Positions 1 to 21,900 of a DNA stretch of 64,000 bases are shown piece by piece (within the stretch, counting starts at the first letter, position 1; each line of letters starts with the position of its first letter). This DNA comes from Embiotoca jacksoni (Eukaryota > Chordata > Actinopteri > Embiotocidae), in contig JAKOON010000009.1 of assembly GCA_022577435.1 (NCBI GenBank), positions 7,258,911-7,322,910 of the forward strand. The letters run 5' to 3'. A program made the position numbers and the translations under genes. The notes beneath the pieces are model-generated. The model worked only from the letters and a program-made list of their open reading frames with translations. It had not been told where the DNA came from and did not search any database.

Positions 1-499
1 CACTCAGAGAGTGAACCTGGCATTCGGACAGAGCAGCCGAGCATGTGACTGAGTGACACACTGAGGGATCGGGGACAGAGAAGCATCTCTCTTTCATTTT
101 CTTTTCTGCTTCTTGTGTATTTCTCCAATTTAGTCCTCATTTTATGTAATTAACACTCTTTGTCCTCCAAAGCAAGATTAGTATTTCCTTTCAAAGGCCT
201 ATCCGAGCACTGTTTCAAGTGTTTCAGACCAATATTTTAATGCACGTTATATTCAAGTGTTGAAAAGTACTGAAATACATTATAGTAGAGGATTGGATTG
301 ACAAGATTTGCTTTAAGAGGAGTCTGTCTGTCTGTCTGTCTATCTGTTAAGGATTAACTTGCTGGTTTGTATCTACTGATTGAGTAAACTGGTTCAAGCA
401 TTAATCCCCTGAATGCTATATTGTCCAGAGGATCCTTACAGCACAGGCCAGTATGGCTCAGTGTCACAGATTTGCTGACATTACACTGTACACGAGGGC

Positions 500-550
<51 letters not shown>

Positions 551-959
551 TTTTCAGGTTTATCTATTTGTACTTGTGCCAGCACAAAGACAGTATTGTT
601 TGAATGTTCGAATCTTGTTATTTTAATGATTTGTGACATGAATAAAGTTAGAGTAGAATTTGCCCAAACACCTTTGGCCCCCATCTCTCAACATGACCTG
701 TTGGATAACTGTGTGTTTTTGTGACTGTCCATGTTTCAGGTTAATCTCTATAGACAGTTGCTCTGCATCGTGTTTATATGTAGGCCAGGAGACACCAGGG
801 GACAATTGTGTTAATAATAACTCACAAACTTCCATTTCCTGCTATCTGACAGTGATGTCTATTGAGTTTTGTACAAATATCTTACCCCCATTATGTCACT
901 TTGCCATTCTCAACCCTGAAGAGCAACTGTCTACATCTACACAAATACTACTTAGATAG
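1..959. other. Intergenic DNA, no gene recognised
   Basis: No exon with convincing codon pattern or splice sites is seen on either strand. The short open frames here are either run through by a (TG)n tract or encode low-complexity peptides. The opening 130 bases could belong to an untranslated exon of a neighbouring gene, but nothing in the sequence proves that. Confidence 0.6.
503..547. repeat. (TG)n microsatellite
   Basis: Uninterrupted TG dinucleotides followed directly by a run of T. The cysteine/valine-rich open frames across it are artefacts of the repeat. Confidence 0.97.
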
Positions 960-1500
960 CCTACAATTTACAGGTACTTGTATTTCCTCGACTATTTGAT
1001 TATAGTGTATTATTCCTCTCCACCTGATGTCAGAGGGAAATAGTGTACTATTTTGCTACACTATATTTATTTGACAGCTTTAGTTACTTTTCAGATGAAG
1101 ATTTGAAACAATGGACAATATAACAAGCTTTTAAAATACAACCCATTGTTGAAGATAAACCACTGGGTTCCAGACTGTTTGGCCTTTGATGTCTTACAAA
1201 AATCAGTGTAGTCCGGGTCACATTTCAGATGTCTGAGTTGTTTACAGCTCCACTAAATAGTGACTTTTCCCTCAAAACTTATCTCATGGTTTAATTTCAA
1301 TAAATGTTCAAATGACCCAAAATCTCACTAAAAATAAAAGATTAGAGAAAAAAAAAAAAAAAAAATCCAGAAACTGAAAAGAGAAAGTTTTTTCTTCTTT
1401 CCTTTAATCATTTGATGACTCCTAAGATTTATGTGGGACCTGCATATACAACTTTTTACAAACTAGCTCCACCTGCAGCAGCTACAACAGGAGACTACAG
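960..1500 (+). repeat. Interspersed fish repeat, degenerate copy
   Basis: I recognise this stretch from memory as a repeat common in percomorph genomes. Landmarks are the segment around 1075-1130 (TTTGACAGCTTTAGTTACTT), the segment around 1290-1315 (TTTCAATAAATGTTCAAATG), and the end around 1410-1490 reading CATTTGATGACTCC and then AGCTCCACCTGCAGCAGCTA. A run of A at about 1350-1367 lies inside it. It may be related to the copy in ndrg1 intron 15 (19893-20290). The family name and exact ends were not checked against a library. Confidence 0.6.
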
Positions 1501-4500
1501 CGCCTCCCTATTGGTGTAAACTACTACAGGTGTGTTGTGTCGATCTTTCCTAAAGGTGCAGGAGCTTTTTTTTTTTAAAGTTGTCCTCCTGAAATTGAGC
1601 AGATCAAGGAACGGAACTCTCTGCACTAATACCGTCTCGATTAAGTCCTGGAGGTGCCCTAAAGGTGTGGCCCTCTGATGTAAGAGGATAAACAGGCACC
1701 ACGCGGACATCCGTGCACAACAAACAAGCAAGCAATCGGGGTAGTCACGTCGCACTCGTCCTCCACGTCCCAGGTCCCGCCCTGCACCGCCTACAGCAGC
1801 TGCTGTCATCCTGAAACTACCGTGTCATCATTATAGCCTGTTCGTTGAACGTGCGCTGTGCTGCGTTCACGAGCTGCGTGTAAAAAAGACCTACACATGT
1901 TCGGGTATTTTTGTGATGACCCTTGTTTCTCTTGTAACTATTTTTGTTTGGAAGTTGCACAAAAGATGCTTTTGGTTGCAGTGGATTCATTAAAATGAAG
2001 CTACAGCAAGTTTTTACCATTTAAAAGACCTGAAAAGTAAAGGAGGGAAAATAAATAGGGTCTAAATGTATATGCTTTTAAAAGGCCTAATTTTCAGTGT
2101 TTAGTTTTACAATTGTTATTCCCTTAATTGTTTCTTAAATGAACACTATGTAGCGACAATAAATAGCCTAATAACAATTATATTTAAAAAGGCCTACTTT
2201 TAACATTCTGAATGCAGGACTTCTATTTATGATAGGTGTGGAACTGTCACTTTTTCCTTTGTAAAATTTACTCCACAACTGAGATATTCACATCACAATG
2301 AATTTTATATCTAAACATAGAAGCAACACTTCCAACAGGCCCCGAAGAGAGCACACAATGTGTGTTTCCTGCTTTGAAGAGTTGGCCTAAAACTGTTTCC
2401 TTTTTTCTCTACAAACTAGGATTGTGCCAGCAAGTTAAACAACATTGTAAAATATTGAATTAATCTATGTATATACATGTTAAGACTTATCTGTGACCTT
2501 TGATTTACAGCAGTGACAAAGAAAGATTATATTATCTGCTTAAGAGTGCTGTTAGTTTGTCCACACCAAAAGGTTAATAAGGAATCATTAACAGCAGTGC
2601 TTTTTGGGTCTTCAACTCATTCTTAACTATTAACAACAATTCAACTAACAAAAGTAGACAATATACTGTATTTTATAGTGCTTCATTTTTATGTTTTGTC
2701 CCAAAACAAACTGTCAATCATTGATCTTAAATTAAATGTTCACTCCACCAAGCAGTGCAGTGCACTGAGTTGTAAATTAGTAATTTTGAGGGAACGTGTA
2801 TTGTCATAACATCCTTCACACGCCTATAACAATCTCCTTCCAAAGCCCCATCTGTTCTCTGTATCACCCTTCAGATATCTTTTAAAGTAGTTTGACATAT
2901 TGGTAAATATAATAATTTGCTCTGAAGCAAAGAGTTAGATAAGAACATCAACATTACTCTTTAAAACTCAAGTTGTATCCACCTTTTTTTTTTTTATCTG
3001 ATTTTTGCCAAGAAAATAAATAATGCATATCTCCCAAATTGTCAAAAGCAGGTTTTCAGTTTTAATTTGTTCAGAGGTAGTTAAAGACTAGATTTCTATT
3101 TCATTAGACTCCCCTCTAAACCCAAGCCAATAATCCAAACAGTTACATCCAATGTTTATATATGAACACTGTTGTTCTGCAGAACTGATTTTCCTGTGTG
3201 AAGGGTGAGTAAAAACAGAATCCCACCTGCGACACAGCAGGAGCTGTTGTCACAGTCTTCTCTCTATATCACTAGACACAGACCACCCTCTTTTGTCCTG
3301 TCATCAGGCCCTGATAATACTTCTGAGGTTCCCCTTTAACTGAGGGACCTGAATGCTGCTGTGAAATGAAGGTCTATTCAATTATATTCCACATCCAGGA
3401 ATCTAACGTCGTGCATTTTCACCCACCAGCTAATGTCCTGTCACCCTGACCTCACATATTTTATTCAGGAATCAAAACAGGGGACTGGTTAGGTGCAGTT
3501 TCCACTTCAGCAGCCGGTCCAACTTTATCTGCGGAGGCTGACCCTGCTCTTGCAGGAATGTGCTGCTGCTGCCAGACCTAAATGAAGGAAAATAACTCAA
3601 AAATTAAGTCAGATTTCCACGTTCATGAAACAAACGTGGAAGCGAAGGAATGTAAGAGAATGCAAGACAAGCAGCAGACTTTCAAAGGGATTCCTGGGTC
3701 ACACCAACCTGTGACTCACATACAGTATGGCACTGTGTGGAAGCCCACTGGGAGTGCTGCTACACCTCTGTTTAGGTGTGTCATCAGTACCCACTTTGCC
3801 TTGGCATGTCTCTTGTCCCTCGACGTGGTGATGGTGATAAAGATATTAGCAGTATGAAGGAGAATGTGACAACAGTGACTAGGGCTCTGAGAGGATTAGC
3901 CCTAGTCCACTCACTGTTTGTGTCTGGTTTTCCTTTGCAACACACAGTGTGCCCACAGGTGCCTGCTTGTCATTCATTCAACCACCATCCCCTTTATATT
4001 CAGCTGCATAGCTGGATGGCAACTGCTTTCTCTTGATTTACTGAAGTGAGGATTTGTGTTAAAGGGCAACTATGCATATCAAATTGTCACATGCGCTGTA
4101 CATAATAATTTACTTAATCAGTTAGACAGCGTGATTACACTACACTTTAATTTGTCACTGGTCTTGTGCCTTTTCAAGAAAAGGCCAAAGGTTTCTGATT
4201 TGTTTGTGTCACTCCTTTGATATCATTTCAGCTGACTGTCAGTGTGGTTATGCATTCAGAATGTGAGTCTAAACTACTTTCATTACAACAATGTCTGAAA
4301 AACAATCTTGATTACATGCCCACATAGTTTCTTCATCAATTATTCTTTTTGCAATAAACTTTTGTCCATAGTAAAAGCGTAGGGCGGCTGCATAATCTCA
4401 GAGACGCCCAGTTAATTTAACCTTTGCCCCCCCCCAGGGGCTCACAGACCAAACCAACAATGTTATTAACGTTTTACTGTTCAGTGATGACTGTTATGCA

Positions 4501-4765
4501 TCAGTAACATTTACCCAGCTTGGTTAGTCACTCAGTAACAACCGTATCAACATCAAGAGAAAAGAGAACAGTCTTATCAAAGCAGTTATTGCACCTTATT
4601 GAGGCAATCAATATCGAATGCAGGTCAGGTTTATTGAAATGTCTGTAGAGCTGAAACCGCCACTGCTGATAGTCACCTTAACTGCCAAATAATTAGGTGC
4701 AACTTTATGAAACACATGGCAGTTTGGGGCAAGGGATTGAAAAAGGTGTTGATTTATAAGCTTAA
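1501..4765. other. Intergenic DNA, no gene recognised
   Basis: Both strands were read. The 1500-1815 part is richer in CG and carries a 104-codon minus-strand open frame, but it has no recognisable domain and abuts a repeat. The rest is AT-rich with poly-T tracts (2984-2995) and no splice-bounded coding segments. The peptide open at 3582-3857 on the plus strand has no recognisable domain. Confidence 0.5.
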
Positions 4766-4769
4766 GGGT

Positions 4770-4935
4770 TGGATTTTGGAACATTAGAACAAAGCTAGGC
4801 TAGACATTTCCACACGTGTCCAGTTTTTGTGCTAAGCTAACCAGATGCCATTGGTAGCCTCATGTGTGGTACATAGAAATGAGAGTTCTATCTCTCAGCA
4901 AGCACATGTCCCAACATTTTGAACTATTGCTTTAA
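4770..4935 (-). repeat. Interspersed fish repeat (GTTAGCTTAGC type), old copy
   Basis: Read on the minus strand this contains AGTTCAAAATGTTGGGA, then CTTGCTGAGAGATAGA, CTCTCAT, GGTTAGCTTAGCA and CTAGCCTAGCTTTGTTC, in that order. This is the order of landmarks in a repeat I know from many percomorph genomes. A second, more diverged copy on the plus strand lies at 32895-33010. The family name was not verified. Confidence 0.6.
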
Positions 4936-4939
4936 TGCG

Positions 4940-6635
4940 TTTTCTGACCTACAAGATGCAAAACTGAATCTCAAGCTGTTTAATGATTTTATCTGGACAC
5001 CTCAGGTGACTTTAGGAAGCAGCATTTCAACTTAATTGTCATTTTACAGAGTTTGTAAAGATTTACTCCTGAGGTCAAAGCTGTCAACGTGTCAAGGTCA
5101 CGACTGATGTCATGCATCTCACCAAAAGCATGATGTAAACATGTCCTGTGCTGCTCACAAATTTATATCCCATTACAAACCTCTTACTGCGTGACCTCCA
5201 GACACATTCCATGTCGTGTGTCTGAATCACACGCTCTTGTTACAAGTCTATTGCATCACCCTGGCTTTCATGACCAATATAACGAATCTGGGATGGGCAC
5301 GAGTAGTGAAGACACTCTAGGAAGTAAATAGATGTCAGGACACAGCGTACAATTGTTATATTTCACATAAATTAATCTGCTGTTCAGGAGTTGTCAGGAT
5401 GGGCGTTGACTTTCATATACTATTATGTTTTCTGCCCTGTTTGAACAGCAGATCATTGTGGTCATGAACTTAGGAATCAAACATGCTTCAACTTGATGAC
5501 CCTTGACGGGCATACAACAGGTAGAGGACACAGAAACAGGTTCATCTGATTGTATTCCAGCATGCGCCTACAGTATTAGAAAAGGAGGCAAAAGGAGAAG
5601 AAATTTAAGGAATGAATAGAGTGAAAATATATATATAAAAAGTGTTCCTTGAAAACTATTCAAATGTTATTCATACATATTTTAACCTTTCTGTTTATGA
5701 CAGTTTAATGTCAAATTTTTATTTATTTCCTTATCACTGTGCAAAAAGTTACTGAAAATAGTTTTCAAAAATGAAGCAAGCAAAGGGCTTCACAGGATTA
5801 AAATAAGATAACAGTGCAAGGGACACATACTGTCATAAAATCAATGCAAAAGTTTGATTAAATGGCAAAGAAACAAAATTTGAACAAAAATACATATAAA
5901 ATATTGAATAGAATAAAAAAATAAAAAAACCTCACATCAATTAATGGCCTTAAGATGTGTGAAAGGGTACAGCCCATATCTGAACTACTTTATTCTTTGT
6001 GCTATATGATTTGTAGGAACTGCCAGTTGCACCCACAGACACTGTAATCAGCCAGGTGAAAGTCCACTGTCAAGTATTGAGACACTCTGCGACCCATGTA
6101 TGCTGCACTAAATCTCTTGCAGTTGGCAGGCCTGCAAATGCTATCATTGTTTCATAATAATGGTGGAGGTGCAGAGTCAAGCACACAAACACATAAAGAG
6201 ATGCTTCCCATATATCCCAAAATACAGTGTTTTTATATACAATACTTTTATAGTATGTAAGGATACTTTTGTTTGGCCTCTTTCTGTCGGTGTTGCTCAC
6301 CATGCTTTGTAATGTAGTAGTGACTGACCTGAAATTAGCATAATGGTTATATTTTTTCCCCTCCAATGTGGCTATTGTCCAATGTGTTCCCATTGAGGGC
6401 CTCACATTACAAGTCTACAGTGCGGCTATTGTATCCTGACAAGGATCTTTCACATACCCACAGCCAATCCTAGCACTTATTGGCAGATTCACAATGTAAC
6501 AGTCACACTCTTGCAGGTATGGAAATTTCCTGCATAGTTCTGTCAGACATGCTTTGCAAATGAGAGATGGCAAACATTCTCATATTTAATATATTTAATA
6601 TTTAAATATTTTTTTACTCTGTTATTGTATTGCTA
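4940..6635. other. Intergenic DNA, no gene recognised
   Basis: AT-rich DNA without splice-bounded coding segments. The 111-codon minus-strand open frame at 6070-6405 has no recognisable domain and no supporting splice or promoter context. Confidence 0.5.
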
Positions 6636-6790
<155 letters not shown>

Positions 6791-7600
6791 TCTCACAAGA
6801 GGCTAACAAGTGCATTTACACAAACCTCAGATTTCAGATGACATGTGATATGGGCCATTCAACACATGCATTACTTCAGATTACATATCTGTTTGTAGTC
6901 ACTCAAATAGAGGAGATTAACAGATCTTTCATGCTCTCGCTCAAAGTAACATCTGCTTCCACAAGGGCAAACTGCCTCTGTTGTGGCAGTGATTATCGCT
7001 TCTGCAGGACAAGGTAACTTTGATTAGACAATGTCAGCATGCTATCAGGGAAAAGGAGGTTTGATCCAAGCCGAGGGAAGGGCTTCCCTTTGTACAGACT
7101 TAACTCGTCTTGGCCTCAAATCAAGGTTGCAGGCCTGGCTGCCTTCTCAGCCCACAGATACAACTACAGTCGACAATCACTCAAACACATCTTAAAATGG
7201 TCAGCTGCTGTGAGGGAACTATTTTTTAAACCCCACAGTCAAAGTGAGATGCAGAGGACTGCTATTTAAAAAAAACAAAAAAAACAAAACAGTTGCAAGG
7301 ATCCTTGTTCACACCCTATCAGTGCACATAGGGAACTCTCTTCCATTACATCCATACCATGAAACTGACAAATGTAAAACTCCACAAAGTGAAACCCATA
7401 GTGAGAATTCACACAAAGTGGTGTTACAGACCAAACTTGATTGATCTCATATTCAGCTTTACTGTTTTTTCAGCACTTGTGTTGGCAAACCAACTCCATA
7501 TTGAATTATAGGAAAGCAAAAATAAATCCAAAATCGAGTAGATAAATCGCTATTCTTTCGAACATTTCACCCATGTTTCCTATCATCCTCGTCATGCAAC
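6791..7600. other. Intergenic DNA upstream of ndrg1
   Basis: No coding segment recognised. The stretch leads into the distal ndrg1 promoter. Short open frames here (for example 7039-7269) show no domain. Confidence 0.5.
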
Positions 7601-7640
7601 CGCTGGAAAGCTACAGTTTTCAACCGCCAGCTGCTGTTGC

Positions 7641-7760
7641 CCAATGGAGACAGCAGTGAGGGAAAAAGTGGGCTGGGCTGCACGTCCCCCCTTCCCCTCC
7701 CACACACACACACACCCTCCCCCCGCCTTTATAAAATTCCCTCATTCATCCGCCTTGTGC
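7641..7760 (+). promoter_or_regulatory. ndrg1: Distal ndrg1 promoter (CCAAT, HRE-like core, TATA)
   Basis: A CCAAT box lies at 7641-7645 and a TATAAAA at 7730-7736, about 90 bases apart, followed 160 bases later by a good splice donor (7900). A CACGT at 7681-7685 reads ACGTG on the minus strand, the core of a hypoxia response element. NDRG1 is a known hypoxia-induced gene in vertebrates, so this core is worth testing, but a single 5-base match is weak evidence. A second TATAAA-like string occurs at about 7769-7775. Confidence 0.65.
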
Positions 7761-7899
7761 TACACTTTATAAACAAAGCAACGCCTCCGTCACAGCTGCA
7801 ACAACCTGTGCTGTTTTAACAGAAACGAGAAGTTTTTGTGGACTTTTTTTTTTGGGGGGGGAGTGCTCATATCAGGACAATCAGCAGTTAAAGCAACAG
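7760..7899 (+). other. ndrg1: ndrg1 non-coding first exon (5' UTR)
   Basis: The 5' end is inferred as about 30 bases after the TATA box. The exon ends in GCAACAG followed by a consensus donor GTAGGT at 7900. It would splice to the exon starting at 12108, which has 18 bases of leader before the ATG at 12126. There is no long open frame in it. The intervening intron is about 4.2 kb and holds several simple repeats. Confidence 0.6.
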
Positions 7900-8230
7900 G
7901 TAGGTTTTTGCTCCAGATCCTAAACTTATTTGACTGTTTTCATTATTTTAAAGGAAACTGGGCGCTTACTTCCTAGTCAATTTCGCAGCATGTTTGGGCA
8001 CGTTGTTATTCCTGTTTGACAGAGCAACACCGCTGAAACACAATTTAAATAAGAAAGAGGGATATTAGTTTCACTCCATAAGAATTTTATTGTTTTTAGA
8101 TTTTTTTTTTTTGTGTGTGCAAATTAAGCACATGCCGAATGCTTGTTATAACAGATAATTTTGGGAAAGGCTTTTCTGTTCTTATCAACCCTGTTTCTGA
8201 AAATATGTGGCATACATTGTGTATATAAAT

Positions 8231-8365
<135 letters not shown>

Positions 8366-9198
8366 AGATGCTCAGCTCGACATGCTTTTCCCACGAGACA
8401 CTAGAGGCACGCACACAAACAGAAAACATGGAGCCTTTATGTCAAATCCTGCAAATATTATAAGGGCAATAGAAGCCCAGCAAATCCTCTTTGCTTTCAA
8501 GCCTTAATATTAAGAAAACAAACATGCCTGAGGGTGGGGGCAGGGGAAATGGGGCGGTGCTTGCGACTAGCCAATTCAAAATGAAAAAAAAAAAAATTGT
8601 TTATAAAGTATTCATGGCAGTCTGCCAAAATATAAACCATAGCCCTCATTGGTTGCTATCAAAATAAGTCTGCACACTGACCTGCTGTCTTTGTTTGGAT
8701 GTCCAGCTAAATTAAATGTTGTGTAGCCTAATCCATTCCTGTGTAAAAGATCATTAACCTGATCTCAGAAGATCTGCTGAGTTGTGATGATATAGGAGAA
8801 TACATCTCACCATAAATAGCAGCAGCTGCTTGAACTAATGATGTGTGAATGGTGTTTTTCTGCTGATGGAACCACTGGGGATCTCCTCAGACCACCCTGA
8901 CCTACCTCACCAACACTACTGTATCTATGAAGACACCCACATTTTGATATCTCTGAAAATGTAGGTCCGTAACAGCTTAGTCCAGCAGGCCTGCTGCTGC
9001 TACGCTGATATTTCAGAACCAGGGATTTGACAGATTAAGTGAGTTCCCAAAGATTAGGGAAGCAATCATTGTTTCTGCAGATGGATGCACCAGGCTTGTG
9101 GATTTAAAACTATATGGAGGCAATGGAGGAGGATGGCCTGGCCTTGATTCTGGCTCTCTAAAGTTTAGACTCTATGTCCAAATCCAATCAGTACATAT

Positions 9199-9218
9199 GC
9201 TCTCTCTCTTTCTCTCTT

Positions 9219-9250
<32 letters not shown>

Positions 9251-9251
9251 A
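9199..9251. repeat. (CT)n polypyrimidine tract
   Basis: A run of CT with scattered TTT interruptions in ndrg1 intron 1. Long T runs occur further on, at 9434-9453 and about 9876-9897. Confidence 0.9.
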
Positions 9252-10675
9252 GCAAACAAAGAAAGAGTTTGATCTCATGCTGTTTTGTAACTTGGATGTT
9301 CTGGCTTAAAGCACGTGTCGTATCTCCGGATTTACCATGGAAAACAAGCACTGATATGTTATGTAGGCCTGCACCAGAGCTGTTGTTTTCCTTTGATGCT
9401 CCAACCACATGATCTCACCATCAAGTGAAAACATTTTTTTTTTTTTTTTTTTTCAAAAAGCTTGCTTTTCAGGAATCATCACATAAAACCTAATCATGAC
9501 AATTCTGATTATTGTCAAAGCTGGAAAGATCTGCGCCGTAGTAGAGGCTTTAATACAGTGTATGTTTACATACTAAATCTTGTTTTTCAGAGATTATGAA
9601 GCCACACACGAGCATTTCACAGAGCAAGTGCAGAGTTTATGTTGTTTGTCATGCATTTGACTTAGAGCTACATATTTTGGGTCATCCCAAACCTATATCC
9701 TCCTTCTGTTTCCTGTTCTTGAGTGCATAACAGCCTTACTTCTGCAAGGCCAAAACTCTTTCAGTGAAGAGGTTTTTTTCTTCTTCTCCTGACACATGCT
9801 TTCTTAACAAAACATGTTTAGGAACTGGTTTGACTTGGTTAAAGACAATGTGCGACTGTTGCCAATGACACCAGTTTTTTTTTTTTTTTTTTTTTTTAAA
9901 AGTAAACCCCTCGCTGCAGCCGTGACATAAAATCCCTGAAAAAGAACCACAGCAGAAACACTACTTCCCTCTGAGGAACAACATCATCTGCAATATTTGC
10001 TGTTCAGGAGTTCTTGGTTTCATTGCAATATTAATCATTTTTTTCACGACTGTCATTAAACATCAGTGAAATCAGTAGATAAGACACATCAGGGTAGCAA
10101 TAATCATCTCTTGTTGCTTGGTATTCGGACCTGTGGGGTCAAACTAAAACATTTCCCTCTGTGCTCCTCTCGAGCAGGTGAAACATTAGCTCGGCGAGGC
10201 GAACGCTTTGAGGCACACTGCAGGTGTCATAAACAGCAGGTGACCTAGTTGCCTTCTGTCCAGCCAGACTCCCTCTGCTGCCAACATTCTGACAGGTGGT
10301 TTATAGAGGAAGTCTCCACCTTAATTTTGTTAATTTAATGAACTCCGTGCTCTTGTTTTATTTTGTTTACAAGTAGGCTTGAAAACAAGCGTGAAACTTT
10401 CCCTCATGTAGACACATTTAATCCTTTATCATCTAAAATGGCCCGAACAGTTTTTTCTTTCAACATTATGATGATCATAAACATGCCTTCTGTCACATGG
10501 CTGTGGAATCTCAATGGGGGCTGATCTCTTGTCCTCTTCAACAAAGCTCCTGCAGTGCGATGGCGGCCATGTTTCAGAAGGCCGCAGCAGACAAATGAAC
10601 CTGTTGTTGGATACTCTTCTTCCTCTGCAGCATTGTGAGATCTGGCTGGCTGGCACCAGCCTCTGTTCGCCCAGT

Positions 10676-10678
<3 letters not shown>

Positions 10679-10719
<41 letters not shown>
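10679..10719. repeat. (TG)n microsatellite
   Basis: About 20 TG units in ndrg1 intron 1. A shorter interrupted TG-rich patch follows at 11579-11604. Confidence 0.95.
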
Positions 10720-10722
<3 letters not shown>

Positions 10723-12125
10723 TGTGCTCAGGGAGTATTCTGCTGGACAACTGTATTCAAAATATAATTAATCACTTTCTCGAAAGGACCACCTTGCCCT
10801 GACGACCTCTCAGCAATTCTGAAGGTTGATTAATTTTCTACTTTGTGTGTCTACAAAGACAAACAGGAAAGACAGAGAGCACAAAACACATTGTGTAACC
10901 CTTGGAGGAGCAAACATAGCGACTGCAACCAAGCAGAAACCAAGGCAAACAGAGAAAAGTGGCAAAATGCACAGAGCCAGAGAGCCAGCAGTGAGCTGAA
11001 AGGAAGCTGGGATGTTTCGATGGGAACCAGGGTATCAGTTGCTTCCTGTATATGGATGTGTCTTGGTCAGCCGTGCCCCTCTTCAGCTGCGGGGGAGAGG
11101 AGGGCAAACCCCTGGCTCTCAGGAGCCCCGAGGCCAGTGGACAAAGAGCTCTCTTAACTGGCTAATTTGATTTGCATGCAGAGTCACTGACTGCCTGCTC
11201 TTGTCCAACACAGCATTATGATCCACACAGCTTGGCTTCTCTTTACAGTCTCTCTTTTTTTCTGTTTTTCTGCCTTTCTCAGTCTCCTTCTCTGTCTATA
11301 CTAGTCTTCTTCTTTTACTTGAAATGTTCTCATTGAAAAGGACTACTGTTCTTTTGAAAATAAATGTCCAGTCATGAAACTGATATGAGATAGGGACTGC
11401 TTCTGCTGTAAAATCTATGGCTAATCAATTTGAGTGCCCTCTCTTTAAAGTGCATGTGTTGTACATTTGAATTACAACAAAGTGTTTTTATGCATTTCTC
11501 AGAAATCCCAATTCCTCTTTTTCTCTGTGCTAGACCTCCCTTTTGTCTGTCAGTTTCCTGTGTACCCAGTCAGTTAGTATGTGTGTGTGTGTGATTGTGT
11601 GTGTCATCATCAGTTGATCTGCGTATCTCTGACATGTGGGGTTCCTAGGTGTGGCCAGTTATGTGAGCTGCATATCACTGCAGATTGCAGCTGCAAGGCA
11701 ATGCATTTTCCTGTGTCTCTACATGTTTTGCGTGCATGTGTGTGCATGTATATGTGTGTTCTGGCTGTAGTGGTAGTATCCTTGGCTTTGTGTTGATAGG
11801 AAACATGCCCACCTCAAAGTTCAAGCAGTCATCTTATTGTCTGCACCTCAGCCCTCTACAGTCTGCCAACATTCACTTTTTAAGAAGAGATTTGAGAAAG
11901 TGAAAATATTTGAATTAATTGAAAAGAACACAGAGTGCTTTTCAAGGGTTTTAGAAAAGCCAAATATGTAACCAAACCCCCTTTTCCTACATTATCTAAA
12001 TGCATATTTACTTCTCATTACCATCATGCATTTAAAAAAAAAGCTCAGACTCTCACAACTATTTGTTGAACCAGTCACTAACTATTCTGATCACTCTTGT
12101 CACCCAGGCTCTGCAGCTCTTTGAA

Positions 12126-20600
<8,475 letters not shown>

Positions 20601-21900
20601 GTGACCCTCCACTCACCAGACACCCAAACCCAAAAGTCCCTTTGGTTTGTGCTGTGTTGCCTCTAATTCACACTCACATTCCTACGCACATACACACTGA
20701 TGTAGAAAGGGACAGCATACCTGGAGTTGTAAAAACGCACAATGGACCCTCACCTGCAGACTTTTCAGTGCAGCTGAGATGCCCCCAATTAGGAAACATG
20801 TCTTTTATGTAGGTGGTTCAGGCCAACCATAAGCATGTTTTGTCATTCAGAAGAACTCAAAAAATATCCGAACAGGAAATGTTTCTGAGCTCATCTGAGG
20901 TCAATTGAGAGTGTAGTTAGGTGCAACACAGCATCCGGGGATACCGAAGCAGAGAATGTCGGAGAAAGCTGTAGCTAAAAGTATACCAGCTTGTAATGTA
21001 TCTCTCATACATTAAAACAATTAATATCCATTTCAGCATTCCCCCATCCTGTTTTTATAAATTTTTACCACATTGACACAGCTTTCTCGATTATACCTGG
21101 CTGTAATTGTCTGTTTTCTGTCCTCACTGTAATTGTTTGATGATTTATTCTTTTATTTTCCATGTTTGAAGTGTTGTCGTTTGTGCGTAGGAGCAGATTT
21201 GTAGACGTGAGAGAGAGAATAGGGAGACATTTGGATACATAAAAAAGGATGTTTGGCTCAAATTGCATATGTAACTTTGAAAATTAAGGGACAGACTACA
21301 CATACATCATGTATATTCAGCAAGAAATATTGTTTAATCTTGCAAATGTCCTTGAGTTCTTTTCAAAAGATGTCTGTTATTTTAACAACTTCCTACATTT
21401 GTTCACAGGTGACATGCAGTTTAAAAAAAAAAAAGAAAAGAAAAGGAATCAAACGATCATTGAGACTGTCTGCTCATTAATCAAAACACTGAAATGCAAA
21501 TTCAAAAGGCTTTTACATCATATGCTTTATTAATGGATCATAGCTTCAGACAAAACGTTTTTTATCCTCTTTTTTATGATGATTTCTATGCAATCAAGCA
21601 CAAAGGAACAAAGATGTGCCATGGAATTGTTCACTTTTAAGACGTGATGCTCCTATGTGGTTGTGGATTTCTTTGGATGAGTGAAGAGCTAGGGCCACAT
21701 GTTAACACAAGGACAGCCATAGAACTTACCCTAAACCTTCTACTCCTGTATTTTACTTGCACTACAGCAACATTTTACTTTGTAGAACACATATACAGCT
21801 TTGTAAAGATGTGATGCAAAACCGTCTAATGCTGTAGAAAAAGCATTAAAACAACATAACAGTTTGTATTTATTAAAAAAATTACAATAAAAAACTTGTA
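20601..21900 (+). other. ndrg1: ndrg1 3' UTR
   Basis: AT-rich non-coding sequence from the stop at 20598-20600 to a canonical AATAAA at 21886-21891, about 1.3 kb. A long 3' UTR is usual for NDRG1. Open frames within it show no domain. Confidence 0.75.
21868..21891. terminator. Back-to-back poly(A) signals of ndrg1 and ccn4
   Basis: AATAAA on the plus strand at 21886-21891 would serve ndrg1. TTTATT at 21868-21873 is AATAAA on the minus strand and would serve ccn4, giving it a 3' UTR of about 550 bases. The two signals face away from each other across 12 bases, so the mature transcripts should overlap slightly or just meet. Other weaker signals cannot be ruled out. Confidence 0.6.

Noticed and set aside
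481..603. Cysteine/valine- and histidine/threonine-rich open frames over TG/CA tracts (also at 8124-8463, 23658-23944, 41603-41866, 48476-48855, 52750-53051, 53302-53595)
   Set aside because: They are translations of dinucleotide repeats and have no coding support.
1495..1809. 104-codon minus-strand open frame in a CG-richer patch
   Set aside because: No recognisable domain, no promoter or splice context, and it abuts an interspersed repeat.
6070..6405. 111-codon minus-strand open frame
   Set aside because: No domain, unremarkable composition, no neighbouring exons.
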